A stretch of DNA of 64,000 nucleotides from Amycolatopsis endophytica. GTDB taxonomy: Bacteria; Actinomycetota; Actinomycetes; Mycobacteriales; Pseudonocardiaceae. The stretch lies in the NCBI RefSeq assembly GCF_013410405.1, contig NZ_JACCFK010000001.1, positions 3,720,001-3,784,000 on the forward strand, written 5' to 3'. Below the pieces are notes generated by a model. The model searched no databases. It worked only from the letters and a program-made list of their open reading frames with translations, and had not been told where the DNA came from. This document shows positions 1 to 10,043 of the stretch, piece after piece; position 1 is the stretch's first letter, and every line of letters begins with the position of its first letter. The position numbers and the translations under genes are program-made.

Positions 1-1383
1 GGCACGGACTACATCCTGTTCCTGATGTTCCGGTTCCGGGAACGGCTGCGAGCCGGGGACGAACCGAAACAGGCCATGGTGACGGCCGTCAGCCGGGTGG
101 GGGAGGCGATCACGTCCGCGGCGGCGGTGGTGATCATCGCGTTCCTGTCGATGGCGTTGTCGTTGTTCGGGTTCTTCCGGTCGATGGGCCCGTCGCTGGC
201 GATCGCGGTCGCGGTGACGCTGCTGGCCGGGCTGACCCTGGTGCCCGCCGTGGTGTCCCTGCTGGGCGCCAGGGTGTTCTGGCCGTCGAAGTCGTGGCGG
301 TCCGAGCCCACGGGCGCCCGGTTCGCGGCGATCGGCCGCGGTCTGGGGCGCAAACCGGCGGTGTTCGCGGCGGTGTCCGGGATCGTGATGGCCGCGCTGG
401 CGTCCGGTCTGGCCGGTTTCAACCCGACGTTCGATCTGGCGTCGGGCTCGATGCCGGACAGCGCCGAATCGCAGGTCGGCCTGCGGCAGCTGGAGCGCGG
501 GCTGCCGCCGGGCACGACGTCGCCGACGAACGTCTACCTGCACAGCGACAGCGGTGCGCTGGACGCGTCGGCTCTGCCGTCGTTCGGCGAGCGGCTGCGG
601 ACGGTGCCGGGCGTCGGGCAGGTCGGGCAGCCGCAGGTCAGCGCGGACGGCGCGACGGCCAACTTCGCGGTCACGCTGACCGACGACCCCAGCTCCGACG
701 CGGCGATCGACACCGTGGCGGGCCCGCTGCGGACGGCCGCGCACGATGCCGCCCCGCCGGGTGCGAAGGCGCTGGTCGGCGGTGAGACGGCGGTGTACGT
801 CGACATCCAGGACACGATGAACCGCGACTACCGGGTGGTGTTCCCGGTGGCGGCGGTGCTGATCATGCTGGTGCTGGCGGTGCTGCTGCGGAGCGTGGTG
901 TCGCCGTGGTACGTGATGGCGTCGGTGGGCCTCGGCTTCGCCGCGACGCTGGGCGCGACGACGCTGTTGTTCCAGGTCGTGATCGGCGAGAACGGCCTGA
1001 TCTTCATGATCCCGCTGATCATCTACATGTTCGTGGTGGCGCTCGGGACGGACTACAACATCCTGATGATGGCGCGGCTGCGCGAGGAGGCGAAGAACGG
1101 GCACACCCCGCGTGAGGCGGCGGCACTGGCGGTGCGTCACACGGGCCCGACAATCGCCGCGGCGGGCGTCATCCTCGCGGGTTCGCTGGGCGCGCTGATG
1201 CTGGCGGGCAACTCGCTGCTGGCCGAGATGGGGTTCGCCCTGTCATTCGGGATCCTGGTGGCGGCGTTCGTCATGGCGATGTTCTTCGTGCCGAGCCTGA
1301 CGGCGCTCATCGGCCGCGCCGCGTGGTGGCCCGGCCACGGTGACCGCGCGGAGCCGGAGCCCGAGCGCGTGCGGCAGGGCTGA
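1..1383 (+). CDS. MMPL family transporter (5' end outside window)
   Basis: The reading frame is open from base 1, so the gene begins upstream; about 460 C-terminal residues are visible. MMPL proteins are RND-type membrane proteins that export lipids or siderophores in mycolate-producing and related actinomycetes. The signature GTDYILF starts at the window edge and a second copy, GTDYNILMMARLREE, lies near base 1050, marking the two pseudo-repeated halves. Several hydrophobic helices flank a soluble extracytoplasmic loop (about bases 430-830). The protein ends in a short charged tail. Family is certain; substrate cannot be inferred. It is followed after 66 bp by aroG, with no clear terminator between them. 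Confidence 0.93.
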   Translation, partial: GTDYILFLMFRFRERLRAGDEPKQAMVTAVSRVGEAITSAAAVVIIAFLSMALSLFGFFRSMGPSLAIAVAVTLLAGLTLVPAVVSLLGARVFWPSKSWRSEPTGARFAAIGRGLGRKPAVFAAVSGIVMAALASGLAGFNPTFDLASGSMPDSAESQVGLRQLERGLPPGTTSPTNVYLHSDSGALDASALPSFGERLRTVPGVGQVGQPQVSADGATANFAVTLTDDPSSDAAIDTVAGPLRTAAHDAAPPGAKALVGGETAVYVDIQDTMNRDYRVVFPVAAVLIMLVLAVLLRSVVSPWYVMASVGLGFAATLGATTLLFQVVIGENGLIFMIPLIIYMFVVALGTDYNILMMARLREEAKNGHTPREAAALAVRHTGPTIAAAGVILAGSLGALMLAGNSLLAEMGFALSFGILVAAFVMAMFFVPSLTALIGRAAWWPGHGDRAEPEPERVRQG

Positions 1384-2844
<1,461 letters not shown>

Positions 2845-2934
2845 TGTTGTAGCCGCTGCGGGTGTGGGCGTTACGGATGTAGCCGCTGCGCCGGGCGTTT
2901 GGCGCCGCGCGCGTTGTTGCGCTGCGCGCGGCTT

Positions 2935-2970
2935 CAGGCGCCGGCTTCGCAAGCTACGCCCCGGCGCCTG
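2935..2970. repeat. 10-bp perfect inverted repeat
   Basis: CAGGCGCCGG (2935-2944) is mirrored by CCGGCGCCTG (2961-2970) around a 16-nt loop. It sits 90 bp after the aroG stop in a gene-free stretch between two convergent genes. A second GC-only dyad (GCCGCGCG / CGCGCGGC) lies just upstream at about 2903-2931. Plausible transcript-end hairpins, although no U-tract follows. Confidence 0.6.
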
Positions 2971-3020
2971 GGCGCTGCGCGCCCGGCGTCGTGGCCCTCC
3001 CGTACCCGATCTTTCAGTGT

Positions 3021-3086
3021 TTTGGCGGCCGAGTAGACGCGTCAAGGCGGGAAAGAGTACCTTGACCCGCCTGATCGACCGCCAAA
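3021..3086. repeat. 66-bp imperfect inverted repeat with nested stem-loop
   Basis: The outer arms TTTGGCGG (3021-3028) and CCGCCAAA (3079-3086) are perfect, continue imperfectly inwards, and close on a second perfect arm pair, GTCAAGG (3041-3047) and CCTTGAC (3060-3066), around a 12-nt loop. On RNA this gives a long interrupted hairpin. It resembles REP-like structured intergenic elements, but no second copy was found in this window. Function unknown. Confidence 0.6.
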
Positions 3087-3168
3087 GCTGGCTGGGGATC
3101 GGGTTGCGGGACAGGGCTGGTTCGGGAGGTGGGTTGCGTTCCGTTGCCGGGCGCCGGTCCCGGAGCAG

Positions 3169-3315
3169 CAAACACGGCGCCCCCAACGGCAAACACGGCG
3201 CCCGGAGCGGCAAACACGGCGCCCGGAGCGGCAAACACGGCGCGTGGGCGCCGTGTTTGCCGCTCCCGCTGGCGTGTTGGCTGTTCGCGGCGCCGTGTTG
3301 GCCGTTCGCGGCAGC
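3169..3315. repeat. 21-bp tandem repeat family A, head-to-head array (site 1)
   Basis: Four units carrying CAAACACGGC start at 3169, 3190, 3211 and 3232, exactly 21 bp apart. They are followed by three units in opposite orientation (GTGTTTG or GTGTTGG) starting at 3253, 3274 and 3295, again 21 bp apart. The inner units form a perfect 19-bp stem (3225-3243 with 3248-3266) around a 4-nt loop. The array lies between convergent aroG and the RNA-ligase-like gene. The same family occurs near 18.98 kb and 56.47 kb. Because 21 is a multiple of 3, spurious frames stay open across it. Confidence 0.88.
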
Positions 3316-3384
3316 ACAACCGCCGCCCGGCCCTCTCCCACACCCCGATCCGCAGAAACAAATCAAAAATCGGGGCGGCCCCAA

Positions 3385-3975
3385 TCAACTGCGAGCTTGC
3401 GAGCCCGGCGCTTGAGCCACGCGCGTAGCGCCAGCCACGGCGGACCGCGCCGGCGCAGGCAACTCGAACTCCGCCACCGTCCGCCAGGGCCCCTCCGCAT
3501 CGTCCCCGGCCACCAGGCGCACCCGCGAAATCCGGGCCGCGATCGGGAGTGCCTCAGCCAGGACGGCGGCCGCCTGTCGCCGGGTGTGCGGATCGCTCGT
3601 GCGGTGGTCGGCCACGGTCAGGTGCGGCACCGTGTCCGGGTGCTCGCCGCCGTAGGGCGGGTGCGCGGGGAAACGCTCGCACACCGCCTGCGTCAGCATC
3701 CGGAAGTGCTCGTCCGGCTCCGGCGCCAGCCACACCACATCCTGCCCGAACCAGCCGACCTGCGAGAACGCGCAGTCGAACGATTCGATCCCGACCAGCG
3801 CGGCCTCCAGGTCCGCGACCGTTCCCGCGTCGATGCTGGCCGGCGGCACGAACGGGTACAGCACCGTCACGTGTGCGGGCACGGAATGCCGGACCAGGTG
3901 GTCGGTCTCCGGAACGGGGACGACGATGGCACTCTTCGTGGCACGGCGAAGCCACTGCGCGTCGGGGACCGGCAT
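3385..3975 (-). CDS. 2'-5' RNA ligase family (2H phosphoesterase) protein
   Basis: A 196-residue cytosolic protein of the 2H superfamily, which acts on 2'-5' phosphodiester or 2',3'-cyclic phosphate bonds of RNA or nucleotides. The two defining HxT motifs are present: HVT at residues 35-37 and HLT at 118-120, spaced as in LigT/YjcG-like members. The C-terminal 15-20 residues are low in complexity and reach into the repeat-bearing intergenic region. The physiological substrate is not predictable. It is transcribed on the minus strand, 33 bp after the end of the acyltransferase gene, and could share its transcript. Confidence 0.85.
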   Translation of the reverse strand: MPVPDAQWLRRATKSAIVVPVPETDHLVRHSVPAHVTVLYPFVPPASIDAGTVADLEAALVGIESFDCAFSQVGWFGQDVVWLAPEPDEHFRMLTQAVCERFPAHPPYGGEHPDTVPHLTVADHRTSDPHTRRQAAAVLAEALPIAARISRVRLVAGDDAEGPWRTVAEFELPAPARSAVAGATRVAQAPGSQARS

Positions 3976-4007
3976 GGCTTCATCATGACGGAAACCGCCG
4001 TGATCGC

Positions 4008-5327
4008 CTAGATCGACCGCTCGTACAGAGCAGCGGCCGATTTCAGCACGGCGTCGCGCAGTGAACCGGTGTCCGGCGCCGCGTCACCGTTCAACTGTAG
4101 TCCGATGTGGACGTGGTCGGCGTACGTCGCGGCCGCGATGCCGACCGCGTGCCGTGACGCCAACGGGACGAACGGGTAGATCTCGCTCAACCGGGCCCCG
4201 TCCAGGGTGAGGTCCAGCTTCGGCAACGGCACGTTCGTGATCACCGTGTCGAACAGGACACCCGCCGCGCGTCCGGCGACCTTCGTCGCCATCCGGTGCA
4301 GCCCCGGCGGGAGCCGGTCGGCCAGCACCGGCAGCGCACCGGCCCCGCGCTGCGGCCCCGACGCCTTGTTCCGGTTCATCGACCACCGGATCTCCCGCAG
4401 CCGCCGCACCGGATCGTCCAGGTGAACCGGCAGATCGCACAGGTACCCGGACAGCTGGTTGGACCCCCAGCCACCCGCACGCGCCCGCATGCTGACCGGG
4501 ATCAGCGCGCGCAACGTGCGGGCGTTCGGACGCTGCCCGCGGTTGATCATCCACTCGCGCAGCGCGCCCGCCAGCACCGCGAGGACTACGTCGTTCGGCG
4601 TACCGCCGTGGGCACTTCGGACGGTGCGGATGTCCGACACCGGCAACCGGACGAACCCGAGCCGCCTGCTGGCGGACTGCGGTGCGCCCAACGGCGAGGT
4701 CGGGTACGGGCGCGCGGCCCGCAGGACCGCCGACGCGATCGCCGCGTTCTCGCCCGCCTGGCTGATCGCCCCGGTCACCCCGTCCCGCAACGCCTCCAGC
4801 GGCGAACGCGGATCGACGGGCCGGTCGGCGGCGTCGATGAGTGCCCGCGTGATCGGCAGTTCGTCCAGCAGCCCCGCGGCGACGGCGAACGCGCCCGCGC
4901 CGTCGGTGAACGCGTGGTGCAGTTTCAGCAGCAAGGCGAAACGGTTTTCCGGAAGTCCGGTGACCAGGTGAAGATCCCACAACGGACGGCCCATTGGCAG
5001 CGGCTGTTCGATCCATTCCGCCGCATATGCGGCGAGAGGATCATCGGCGTAGAACTCCGTGAGCCGGTGCACGTGCACGTGCCGGTGCGGATCGAATTCC
5101 GGATCCTCGGCCCACGTCGCGCCTCCCGGCGGCAACAGCGCCGGGCGGACCCGCTGCCGCAGGCGCGGGATCCGGGCCGCCCGCCGCACCAGCAGTCCGG
5201 CCATTGCACGGGGATCGATCGGTCCGTCCGGTTGGAGAATCACCGCGGCCCCCATGTGCATGGGGGTGGATTCCCCTTCCAGGCAAAGGAAAGCGACGTC
5301 CAGCCCACTGAGCTGACGACCAGCCAT
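4008..5327 (-). CDS. Wax ester synthase / diacylglycerol acyltransferase (WS/DGAT)
   Basis: A 439-residue acyl-CoA-dependent O-acyltransferase making triacylglycerol or wax esters. The catalytic HHxxxDG motif is intact (His137-His138 to Asp142-Gly143), preceded by a PLWDLHLV block, and the NDVVLAVLAGALREW block typical of the family's second half is present. The start at 5327 is preferred to an ATG at 5354 because GAGGGGCAG lies just upstream of it. WS/DGAT genes are multi-copy in lipid-storing actinomycetes such as Mycobacterium, Rhodococcus and Amycolatopsis, so this copy cannot be assigned to one substrate. Confidence 0.93.
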   Translation of the reverse strand: MAGRQLSGLDVAFLCLEGESTPMHMGAAVILQPDGPIDPRAMAGLLVRRAARIPRLRQRVRPALLPPGGATWAEDPEFDPHRHVHVHRLTEFYADDPLAAYAAEWIEQPLPMGRPLWDLHLVTGLPENRFALLLKLHHAFTDGAGAFAVAAGLLDELPITRALIDAADRPVDPRSPLEALRDGVTGAISQAGENAAIASAVLRAARPYPTSPLGAPQSASRRLGFVRLPVSDIRTVRSAHGGTPNDVVLAVLAGALREWMINRGQRPNARTLRALIPVSMRARAGGWGSNQLSGYLCDLPVHLDDPVRRLREIRWSMNRNKASGPQRGAGALPVLADRLPPGLHRMATKVAGRAAGVLFDTVITNVPLPKLDLTLDGARLSEIYPFVPLASRHAVGIAAATYADHVHIGLQLNGDAAPDTGSLRDAVLKSAAALYERSI

Positions 5328-5493
5328 AGACTGCCCCTCTACGGTCGGTGGCACGGGATTGCCTGCTACTTGAGCAAACGGACGTGACGAAACGGTAGTC
5401 CATTTGTTTCGGCAGCGCTAACGGCTCCCATTTCTCACTCGAATGGGGTATCGGTCCTTTATGGACGTAACGCTCGCGGGTTCACCTTGTTGA

Positions 5494-7479
5494 TCAAGGG
5501 AAAATCTCGAGCTTCACCTTCTTGCCGCGCTCGACCCGTTCGCCCGGTTCCGGGTCCTGGCCGATCACGATCGAGAAATTGCGCGTCTTGCCTTCGACGT
5601 CGGCCTGCAGGCCCGCGTCCGAGAGCAGCTGGATCGCGTCCTGCACCGGGCGCCCGACGACGGTCGGGACGTCCACCGCGTTGTTCGTGTAGACGCCGAC
5701 CCTCAGGTCGCTCTGGCCCTCGATGGTGCTTCCGGCTGCCGGAGTGGTGCGGGTGACGCTGCCGCTCGGCACGTCGTCGGAAAATTCGGTGCCGGCATCG
5801 TAGGGCTCGAATCCGGCGCTCTTCAACCGCTGGAAGGCGTCATCCCGGCTCAACCCGGCCACACTGGGCACCGGCGTCGGCGGCGCGCCCTTGGACAGGG
5901 CGATTTTCACCGCGGACCCGATGGGCAGTTGCGTTCCGGGCTGCGGGTTCACCGAGAGCACCTTGCCCTCGGGCACCGAAGCGCTGTAGGCGTCGGCGCT
6001 CGCGTCCCGCTGCGGGGTCAGCCCGGCGTCCCTGATGGCCGTCTCCGCCTGCTCCAGCCCGGTGCCCTGGCTGATGTCGGGGACGGTCGGGCGGCCCGAG
6101 GACAGCGTGACGGTGACGGTGCTGCCCTTCTCCGCCGACGCGCCCGCGATCGGATCGGTGCCGATGACCTGGCCTGCCGGGACGGAGTTGTGCCGCTCCC
6201 GCACGATCGTCGACGCCAGTCCGGCGTCGTGCAGGGTCTTCTCGGCGGTGGCCTGATCCATGCCGGTCAGCGTCGGGACGGCGACGGCCTGCGCGGCGTC
6301 CTGGCCGACGGTGAACCACCAGACGCCGGTGCCCAGCACCGCGGCGATGAGCACGGCGATGACGGTCCAGAGCACGACCGGGCGGCGCCGGACCATGGTG
6401 GGCGGTTCTTGGCCCGGCGGAGCCTGCGGGGGAGGCGGCGCGCTGTGCGGTCGCATCAGGGCCTGCGTGCCGCGCGGGCCGGTGACCGGTCCCGTCGCGG
6501 CGACCGGCGAGAACGCGGGCACGGTCTTCTCCGGATCGGCGGGCGGCGGCGCCACGGGTGGCGCGGGGAGCTGCTTGGCGGGCAGCACCGGAATCGGCGC
6601 GGGCGCGATGCCCAGCGCCGCCCGCACGCGCCGCAGCTCCTGCAGGAACGCGCCGGCGTCCGCGGGCCGGGCCTCCGGATCGCGTCGCGTGGCGCGCAGC
6701 ACCAGGTCGTCCAGCACCGCGGGGATACCCGGCTCGACCGTGCTGGGGGCCGGGACGTCGTCGTTCACGTGCCGGTAGGCGACCGAGATGGCGGTGTCGC
6801 CGGTGTAGGGGACCTTGCCGGTGAGCATCTCGTAGAACACGATCCCGGCCGAGTAGACGTCGCCCGGTTCGTCGGCGGCACCGGTGGTGACCTGCTCGGG
6901 CGCCAGATAGGAGACGGTGCCGAGGATGATGCTGGAGCTGGTGGTGCCCGCGCTGGCCACGGCGCGCACGAGACCGAAGTCGGCGACCTTGACCACCCCG
7001 GCCGGTGGGTGGCCGGTGTGCCCGATCAGCACGTTCTCGGGCTTCACGTCGCGGTGCACGAGCCCGGCCTGATGCGCGGCCGACAACGCGGAGAGCATCT
7101 GCTCGGCCACGCTCAGTGCCAGTGGGACGTCGAGCTTGCCCCGCTGCTCCAGCAGGTCCCGCAGGGTGCCGCCGTCGACCAGTTCCATCACCAGGAACAC
7201 GTGCGACCGGTCACCGGCCACGTCGACGCCCTGGTCGTGCACCGTGACCACGTTCGGGTGGTGCAGCTTCGCCGCGAGACGCGCCTCGCGCTCGAACCGG
7301 TCGACGAACGACCGGTCGTCGGCGAACCGCGGGTCCATGATCTTGATCGCGACCGGACGGTCCAGCCTCGTGTCCGACCCCCGGTAGACGGCCGACATGC
7401 CGCCTCGCGCGAGGAGGCCGTCGACCCGGTAACGCCGCTCCAGGAGCGCTCCGGCCAGGCTGGTTTCCGTGCTCGTCAC
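5494..7479 (-). CDS. Membrane Ser/Thr protein kinase with four PASTA domains
   Basis: A 661-residue receptor-type kinase. The kinase domain (about 15-285) has Lys46, an HRD motif at 142-144, DFG at 167-169 and a Thr/Ser-rich activation loop (about 176-188) ending before APEQ. A Pro-rich juxtamembrane linker (about 290-362) leads to one transmembrane helix (368-390). Four extracytoplasmic PASTA repeats (about 398-661, each opening with V-P-x-hydrophobic) presumably sense peptidoglycan fragments. The start GTG at 7479 directly precedes the conserved N-terminus. It is divergent from the Rv2175c-like gene, exactly as pknL is in M. tuberculosis; there, however, PknL lacks PASTA repeats. This copy may therefore be a PknB/PknL hybrid in role. 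Confidence 0.95.
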   Translation of the reverse strand: MTSTETSLAGALLERRYRVDGLLARGGMSAVYRGSDTRLDRPVAIKIMDPRFADDRSFVDRFEREARLAAKLHHPNVVTVHDQGVDVAGDRSHVFLVMELVDGGTLRDLLEQRGKLDVPLALSVAEQMLSALSAAHQAGLVHRDVKPENVLIGHTGHPPAGVVKVADFGLVRAVASAGTTSSSIILGTVSYLAPEQVTTGAADEPGDVYSAGIVFYEMLTGKVPYTGDTAISVAYRHVNDDVPAPSTVEPGIPAVLDDLVLRATRRDPEARPADAGAFLQELRRVRAALGIAPAPIPVLPAKQLPAPPVAPPPADPEKTVPAFSPVAATGPVTGPRGTQALMRPHSAPPPPQAPPGQEPPTMVRRRPVVLWTVIAVLIAAVLGTGVWWFTVGQDAAQAVAVPTLTGMDQATAEKTLHDAGLASTIVRERHNSVPAGQVIGTDPIAGASAEKGSTVTVTLSSGRPTVPDISQGTGLEQAETAIRDAGLTPQRDASADAYSASVPEGKVLSVNPQPGTQLPIGSAVKIALSKGAPPTPVPSVAGLSRDDAFQRLKSAGFEPYDAGTEFSDDVPSGSVTRTTPAAGSTIEGQSDLRVGVYTNNAVDVPTVVGRPVQDAIQLLSDAGLQADVEGKTRNFSIVIGQDPEPGERVERGKKVKLEIFP

Positions 7480-7603
7480 GCGCCCGATCGTACGGACATC
7501 GGCGGAGGGTGTGGACCCGCCCCGGCGGCGCGCGGTTGAGGTTTCGTTACGCCGTTCGCGCGACATTGCGGACAACCAGGCCAGATGTGGCACCCTGTTC
7601 TGC

Positions 7604-7972
7604 GTGAGTGCGATCCCAGTCGCTGATGACATCCTCGGCCCCGACGTCGCTGTGCTGTCGCTGACGGAAGTGGCCCAGCAGATCGGCCTGTCGGTGAACA
7701 AGGTCCGGCAGTTGCTGCGTGACGGCCACCTGCTCGCGGTGCGCCGCGACGGCGACCTGATGGTCCCGGCCGATTTCCTCGTCGACGGCCAGGCCGTCAA
7801 GGGCCTCACCGGCCTGCTGACGGTGCTCTCCGACGCAGGCTTCAGCCGCACGGAGATGCTGCGCTGGCTCTACGAGGCCGACGAGTCGCTGCCCGGCACC
7901 ACGCCGGTCAACGCCCTGCGCACCAACCACGGCACCGAAGTCAAGCGCCGCGCCCAAGCCATGGCCTTCTGA
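7604..7972 (+). CDS. Rv2175c-like winged-helix DNA-binding protein
   Basis: A 122-residue protein with an N-terminal excisionase/MerR-like helix-turn-helix (LTEVAQQIGLSVNKVRQLLRDG, residues about 18-39) and a C-terminal region matching the Rv2175c family. In M. tuberculosis Rv2175c is a DNA-binding substrate of the kinase PknL. The start GTG (7604) was chosen because the conserved region begins directly after it and upstream in-frame codons are intergenic. The 124-bp divergent spacer to the PASTA kinase suggests shared control. The phosphorylatable N-terminal Thr of Rv2175c has no obvious equivalent in the first 17 residues, so kinase targeting here is inference only. Confidence 0.88.
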   Translation: MSAIPVADDILGPDVAVLSLTEVAQQIGLSVNKVRQLLRDGHLLAVRRDGDLMVPADFLVDGQAVKGLTGLLTVLSDAGFSRTEMLRWLYEADESLPGTTPVNALRTNHGTEVKRRAQAMAF

Positions 7973-7974
7973 GG

Positions 7975-8000
7975 GATGGGGGCGGCGCGCCGCCCCCATC
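7975..8000. terminator. Bidirectional hairpin terminator
   Basis: GATGGGGGCGGC (7975-7986) pairs perfectly with GCCGCCCCCATC (7989-8000) immediately after the Rv2175c-like stop codon and 5 bp before the stop of the convergent LLM gene. The position and GC-rich 12-bp stem indicate a shared terminator; no U-tract follows, as is usual in this group. Confidence 0.8.
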
Positions 8001-8005
8001 GTCGC

Positions 8006-8785
8006 TCAGCCGTTCTGGGCGTCGCGCCAGGAGATCCATTTCTTGAGCAGGTCGAGGTCGTAGTCGGGGCCGCCCACGCCGACCGTGAAGGTGCTCACGC
8101 CCAGCTCGCGCAGCTTCGGGCCGACCTCGTCCGGCTCGCCCTGCACGCCGGTGGAGATCTCGATCTCCGAGGCGTCCCGGCCGACGTCGGCGCAGTGCTG
8201 CTTGAGGATGCCGACCTTGCGCTCGACGGTCTCCGCGTCCCCGAAGCCGTGCCAGATGTCGGCGTGTTTCGCGACGAGCTTGAGCGTCTTCTTCTCGCCG
8301 CCACCGCCGATCAGCACCGGGATCTTGCGGGTGGGCGCGGGGTTCAGCTTGCCCAGCCGCGATTCGATGCGCGGCAGCGCCTCGGCCAGGTCGTCCAGCC
8401 GTCCGCCCGCGGTGCCGAACTCGTAGCCGTACTCGTCGTAGTCCTTCTCGAACCAGCCGGAGCCGATGCCCAGGATCAGGCGGCCGTCGCTGATGTGGTC
8501 CACGGTGCGGGCCATGTCGGCGAGCAGCTCCGGGTTGCGGTAGCTGTTGCAGGTGACCAGCGCGCCGATCTCGACCCGCGAGGTGGATTCGGCCCACGCG
8601 CCGAGCATCGTCCAGCACTCGAAGTGCAGGCCGTCGGGGTCGCCGTAGAGCGGGTAAAAATGATCCCAGTTGAAGATGATGTCCACGCCGAGGTTTTCGG
8701 CGGCGGACGCGGTGTTGCGGATGGTCTTGTAATCGGCGTGCTGCGGCTGCAGCTGCAGGCCGATGCGGATCGGTGTGGTGGTCAT
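8006..8785 (-). CDS. LLM class F420-dependent oxidoreductase
   Basis: A 259-residue TIM-barrel enzyme of the luciferase-like monooxygenase superfamily; the actinobacterial subgroup uses deazaflavin F420. Typical features are the N-terminal RIGLQLQPQHADY strand, NWDHFYPLYGDPDG, the RVEIGALVTCNSYRNPELLADMA block and the SDGRLILGIGSGWFEKDYDEYG motif that binds the phosphate of the cofactor. The substrate cannot be predicted. It ends against the terminator shared with the Rv2175c-like gene and is 108 bp from the prenyl synthase start; the two minus-strand genes may be co-transcribed. Confidence 0.9.
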   Translation of the reverse strand: MTTTPIRIGLQLQPQHADYKTIRNTASAAENLGVDIIFNWDHFYPLYGDPDGLHFECWTMLGAWAESTSRVEIGALVTCNSYRNPELLADMARTVDHISDGRLILGIGSGWFEKDYDEYGYEFGTAGGRLDDLAEALPRIESRLGKLNPAPTRKIPVLIGGGGEKKTLKLVAKHADIWHGFGDAETVERKVGILKQHCADVGRDASEIEISTGVQGEPDEVGPKLRELGVSTFTVGVGGPDYDLDLLKKWISWRDAQNG

Positions 8786-8893
8786 GGCGCCAGCCTATCC
8801 ACAGTCGACGGAAGCGTGCAGCGCGTGGAAGGCTTGCCGCGTAGGGACTTGCACTCGGGATCGCACTCCACGCGAAAGTCCACTGTGTACCGT

Positions 8894-9964
8894 TCAGGAG
8901 GTGCGCTGGGTGGCCAGCTCGGCGAGTTCGGCCAGCCGGGTCGCCGCCGGTTCGGCCAGCCCGGCCCGTTCGAGCGCGTCCAGCGCGGTCGCGGTGAGCG
9001 CGGTGATGCGGTCCTCGACCGCGTCGACGGCGCCGACCTCGGTCAGCGTCCGCCGCACGGTGTCGACCTCGTCGTCGCCGAGGTCGGCACCGATCGCGTC
9101 GGCGATCAGCTTGTGCTGCTCCGGGTCCGCGGCCAGTTGCAGGCCGAGCGCGACGAGCAGCGTGCGCTTGCCCTCGCGCAGGTCGTCGCCCGCGGGTTTG
9201 CCGGTGACCGACGGGTCGCCGAACACGCCGAGGAGGTCGTCGCGCAGCTGGAACGCCACGCCCAGCTCGTCGCCGAACTCACGCAGCGTCGCGATCCGCC
9301 GGGCGTCCGCGCCGGCCAGTGCGGCGCCCAGGTGCAGCGGCCGCTGGACCGTGTAGGCGGCGGTCTTGAGGCGGCACACCTGCAGCGCGGCCTCGGGCGA
9401 GGTGTCGCCGGTCGCCTGCGTGCGCACGTCGAGGTACTGGCCGGCCAGTACCTCGGTCCGCATCGCCCGCCACGCCGGGCGCGCGGCGTCCAGGGTCGCG
9501 GCGGGCAGCGGGGCGCTGCCGAACATGTCGTCGGCCCAGGCCAGCGCGAGATCGCCGATGAGGACGGCGGCGGCCAGCCCGAACGTTTCCGGCGCGCCGA
9601 GCCAGCCGTTCGCGCGGTGTTCGCGCGCGTAGGAGACGTGCACCGTGGGGCGGCCGCGGCGGGAGTCGGACGAGTCGATGAGGTCGTCGTGGATCAGCGC
9701 GCACGCCTGCACCAGTTCCAGGCTCGCGACTGCCTGCAGGACCCCTTCCGCGTCCGCGCCGTCCGGATCGCCGCCCGCGCCGCGCCAGGCCCACCACGCG
9801 AACGTCGGCCGCAGCCGCTTGCCGCCACCGAGGACGAACCCGGTGAGCGAGTCGACGCCCGGCCCGAACGCGGGCTCGTCCGCCCGGACGGCCGCGCCCG
9901 CCTCGGCGAGGAACGCGGCCAGGTGCCGCTCGAGGTGCTGGGGCAGGCCGGCGTCGAAGTCCAT
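8894..9964 (-). CDS. Trans-polyprenyl diphosphate synthase (GGPP-synthase type)
   Basis: A 356-residue cytosolic isoprenyl transferase extending allylic diphosphates with isopentenyl diphosphate. It has the first aspartate-rich motif (DDLID, from Asp93) followed by RRGRP, and a second motif RDDLLGVFGD. The GGGKRLRP block near residues 46-53 is the usual diphosphate-binding site. The second motif reads DDLLG rather than DDxxD, as in mycobacterial IdsA-type enzymes. Its place beside the PASTA kinase and Rv2175c-like genes parallels Rv2173 (idsA2). Likely product is GGPP for carotenoid, menaquinone or lipid-carrier synthesis. The start ATG at 9964 gives the family N-terminus. Confidence 0.92.
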   Translation of the reverse strand: MDFDAGLPQHLERHLAAFLAEAGAAVRADEPAFGPGVDSLTGFVLGGGKRLRPTFAWWAWRGAGGDPDGADAEGVLQAVASLELVQACALIHDDLIDSSDSRRGRPTVHVSYAREHRANGWLGAPETFGLAAAVLIGDLALAWADDMFGSAPLPAATLDAARPAWRAMRTEVLAGQYLDVRTQATGDTSPEAALQVCRLKTAAYTVQRPLHLGAALAGADARRIATLREFGDELGVAFQLRDDLLGVFGDPSVTGKPAGDDLREGKRTLLVALGLQLAADPEQHKLIADAIGADLGDDEVDTVRRTLTEVGAVDAVEDRITALTATALDALERAGLAEPAATRLAELAELATQRTS

Positions 9965-10043
9965 GCGCCTATCGTCGGTGACAGCGGCCCGGCGCGCCGG
10001 GCGGGGTGGCCGCGATGTGATCGGCGCCCGTAGGCTCGGAGGG

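Noticed and set aside
3169..3315. CRISPR array
   Set aside because: Units are 21 bp including the drifted part, with no unique spacers of constant length, inverted orientation in the middle and no cas genes nearby.
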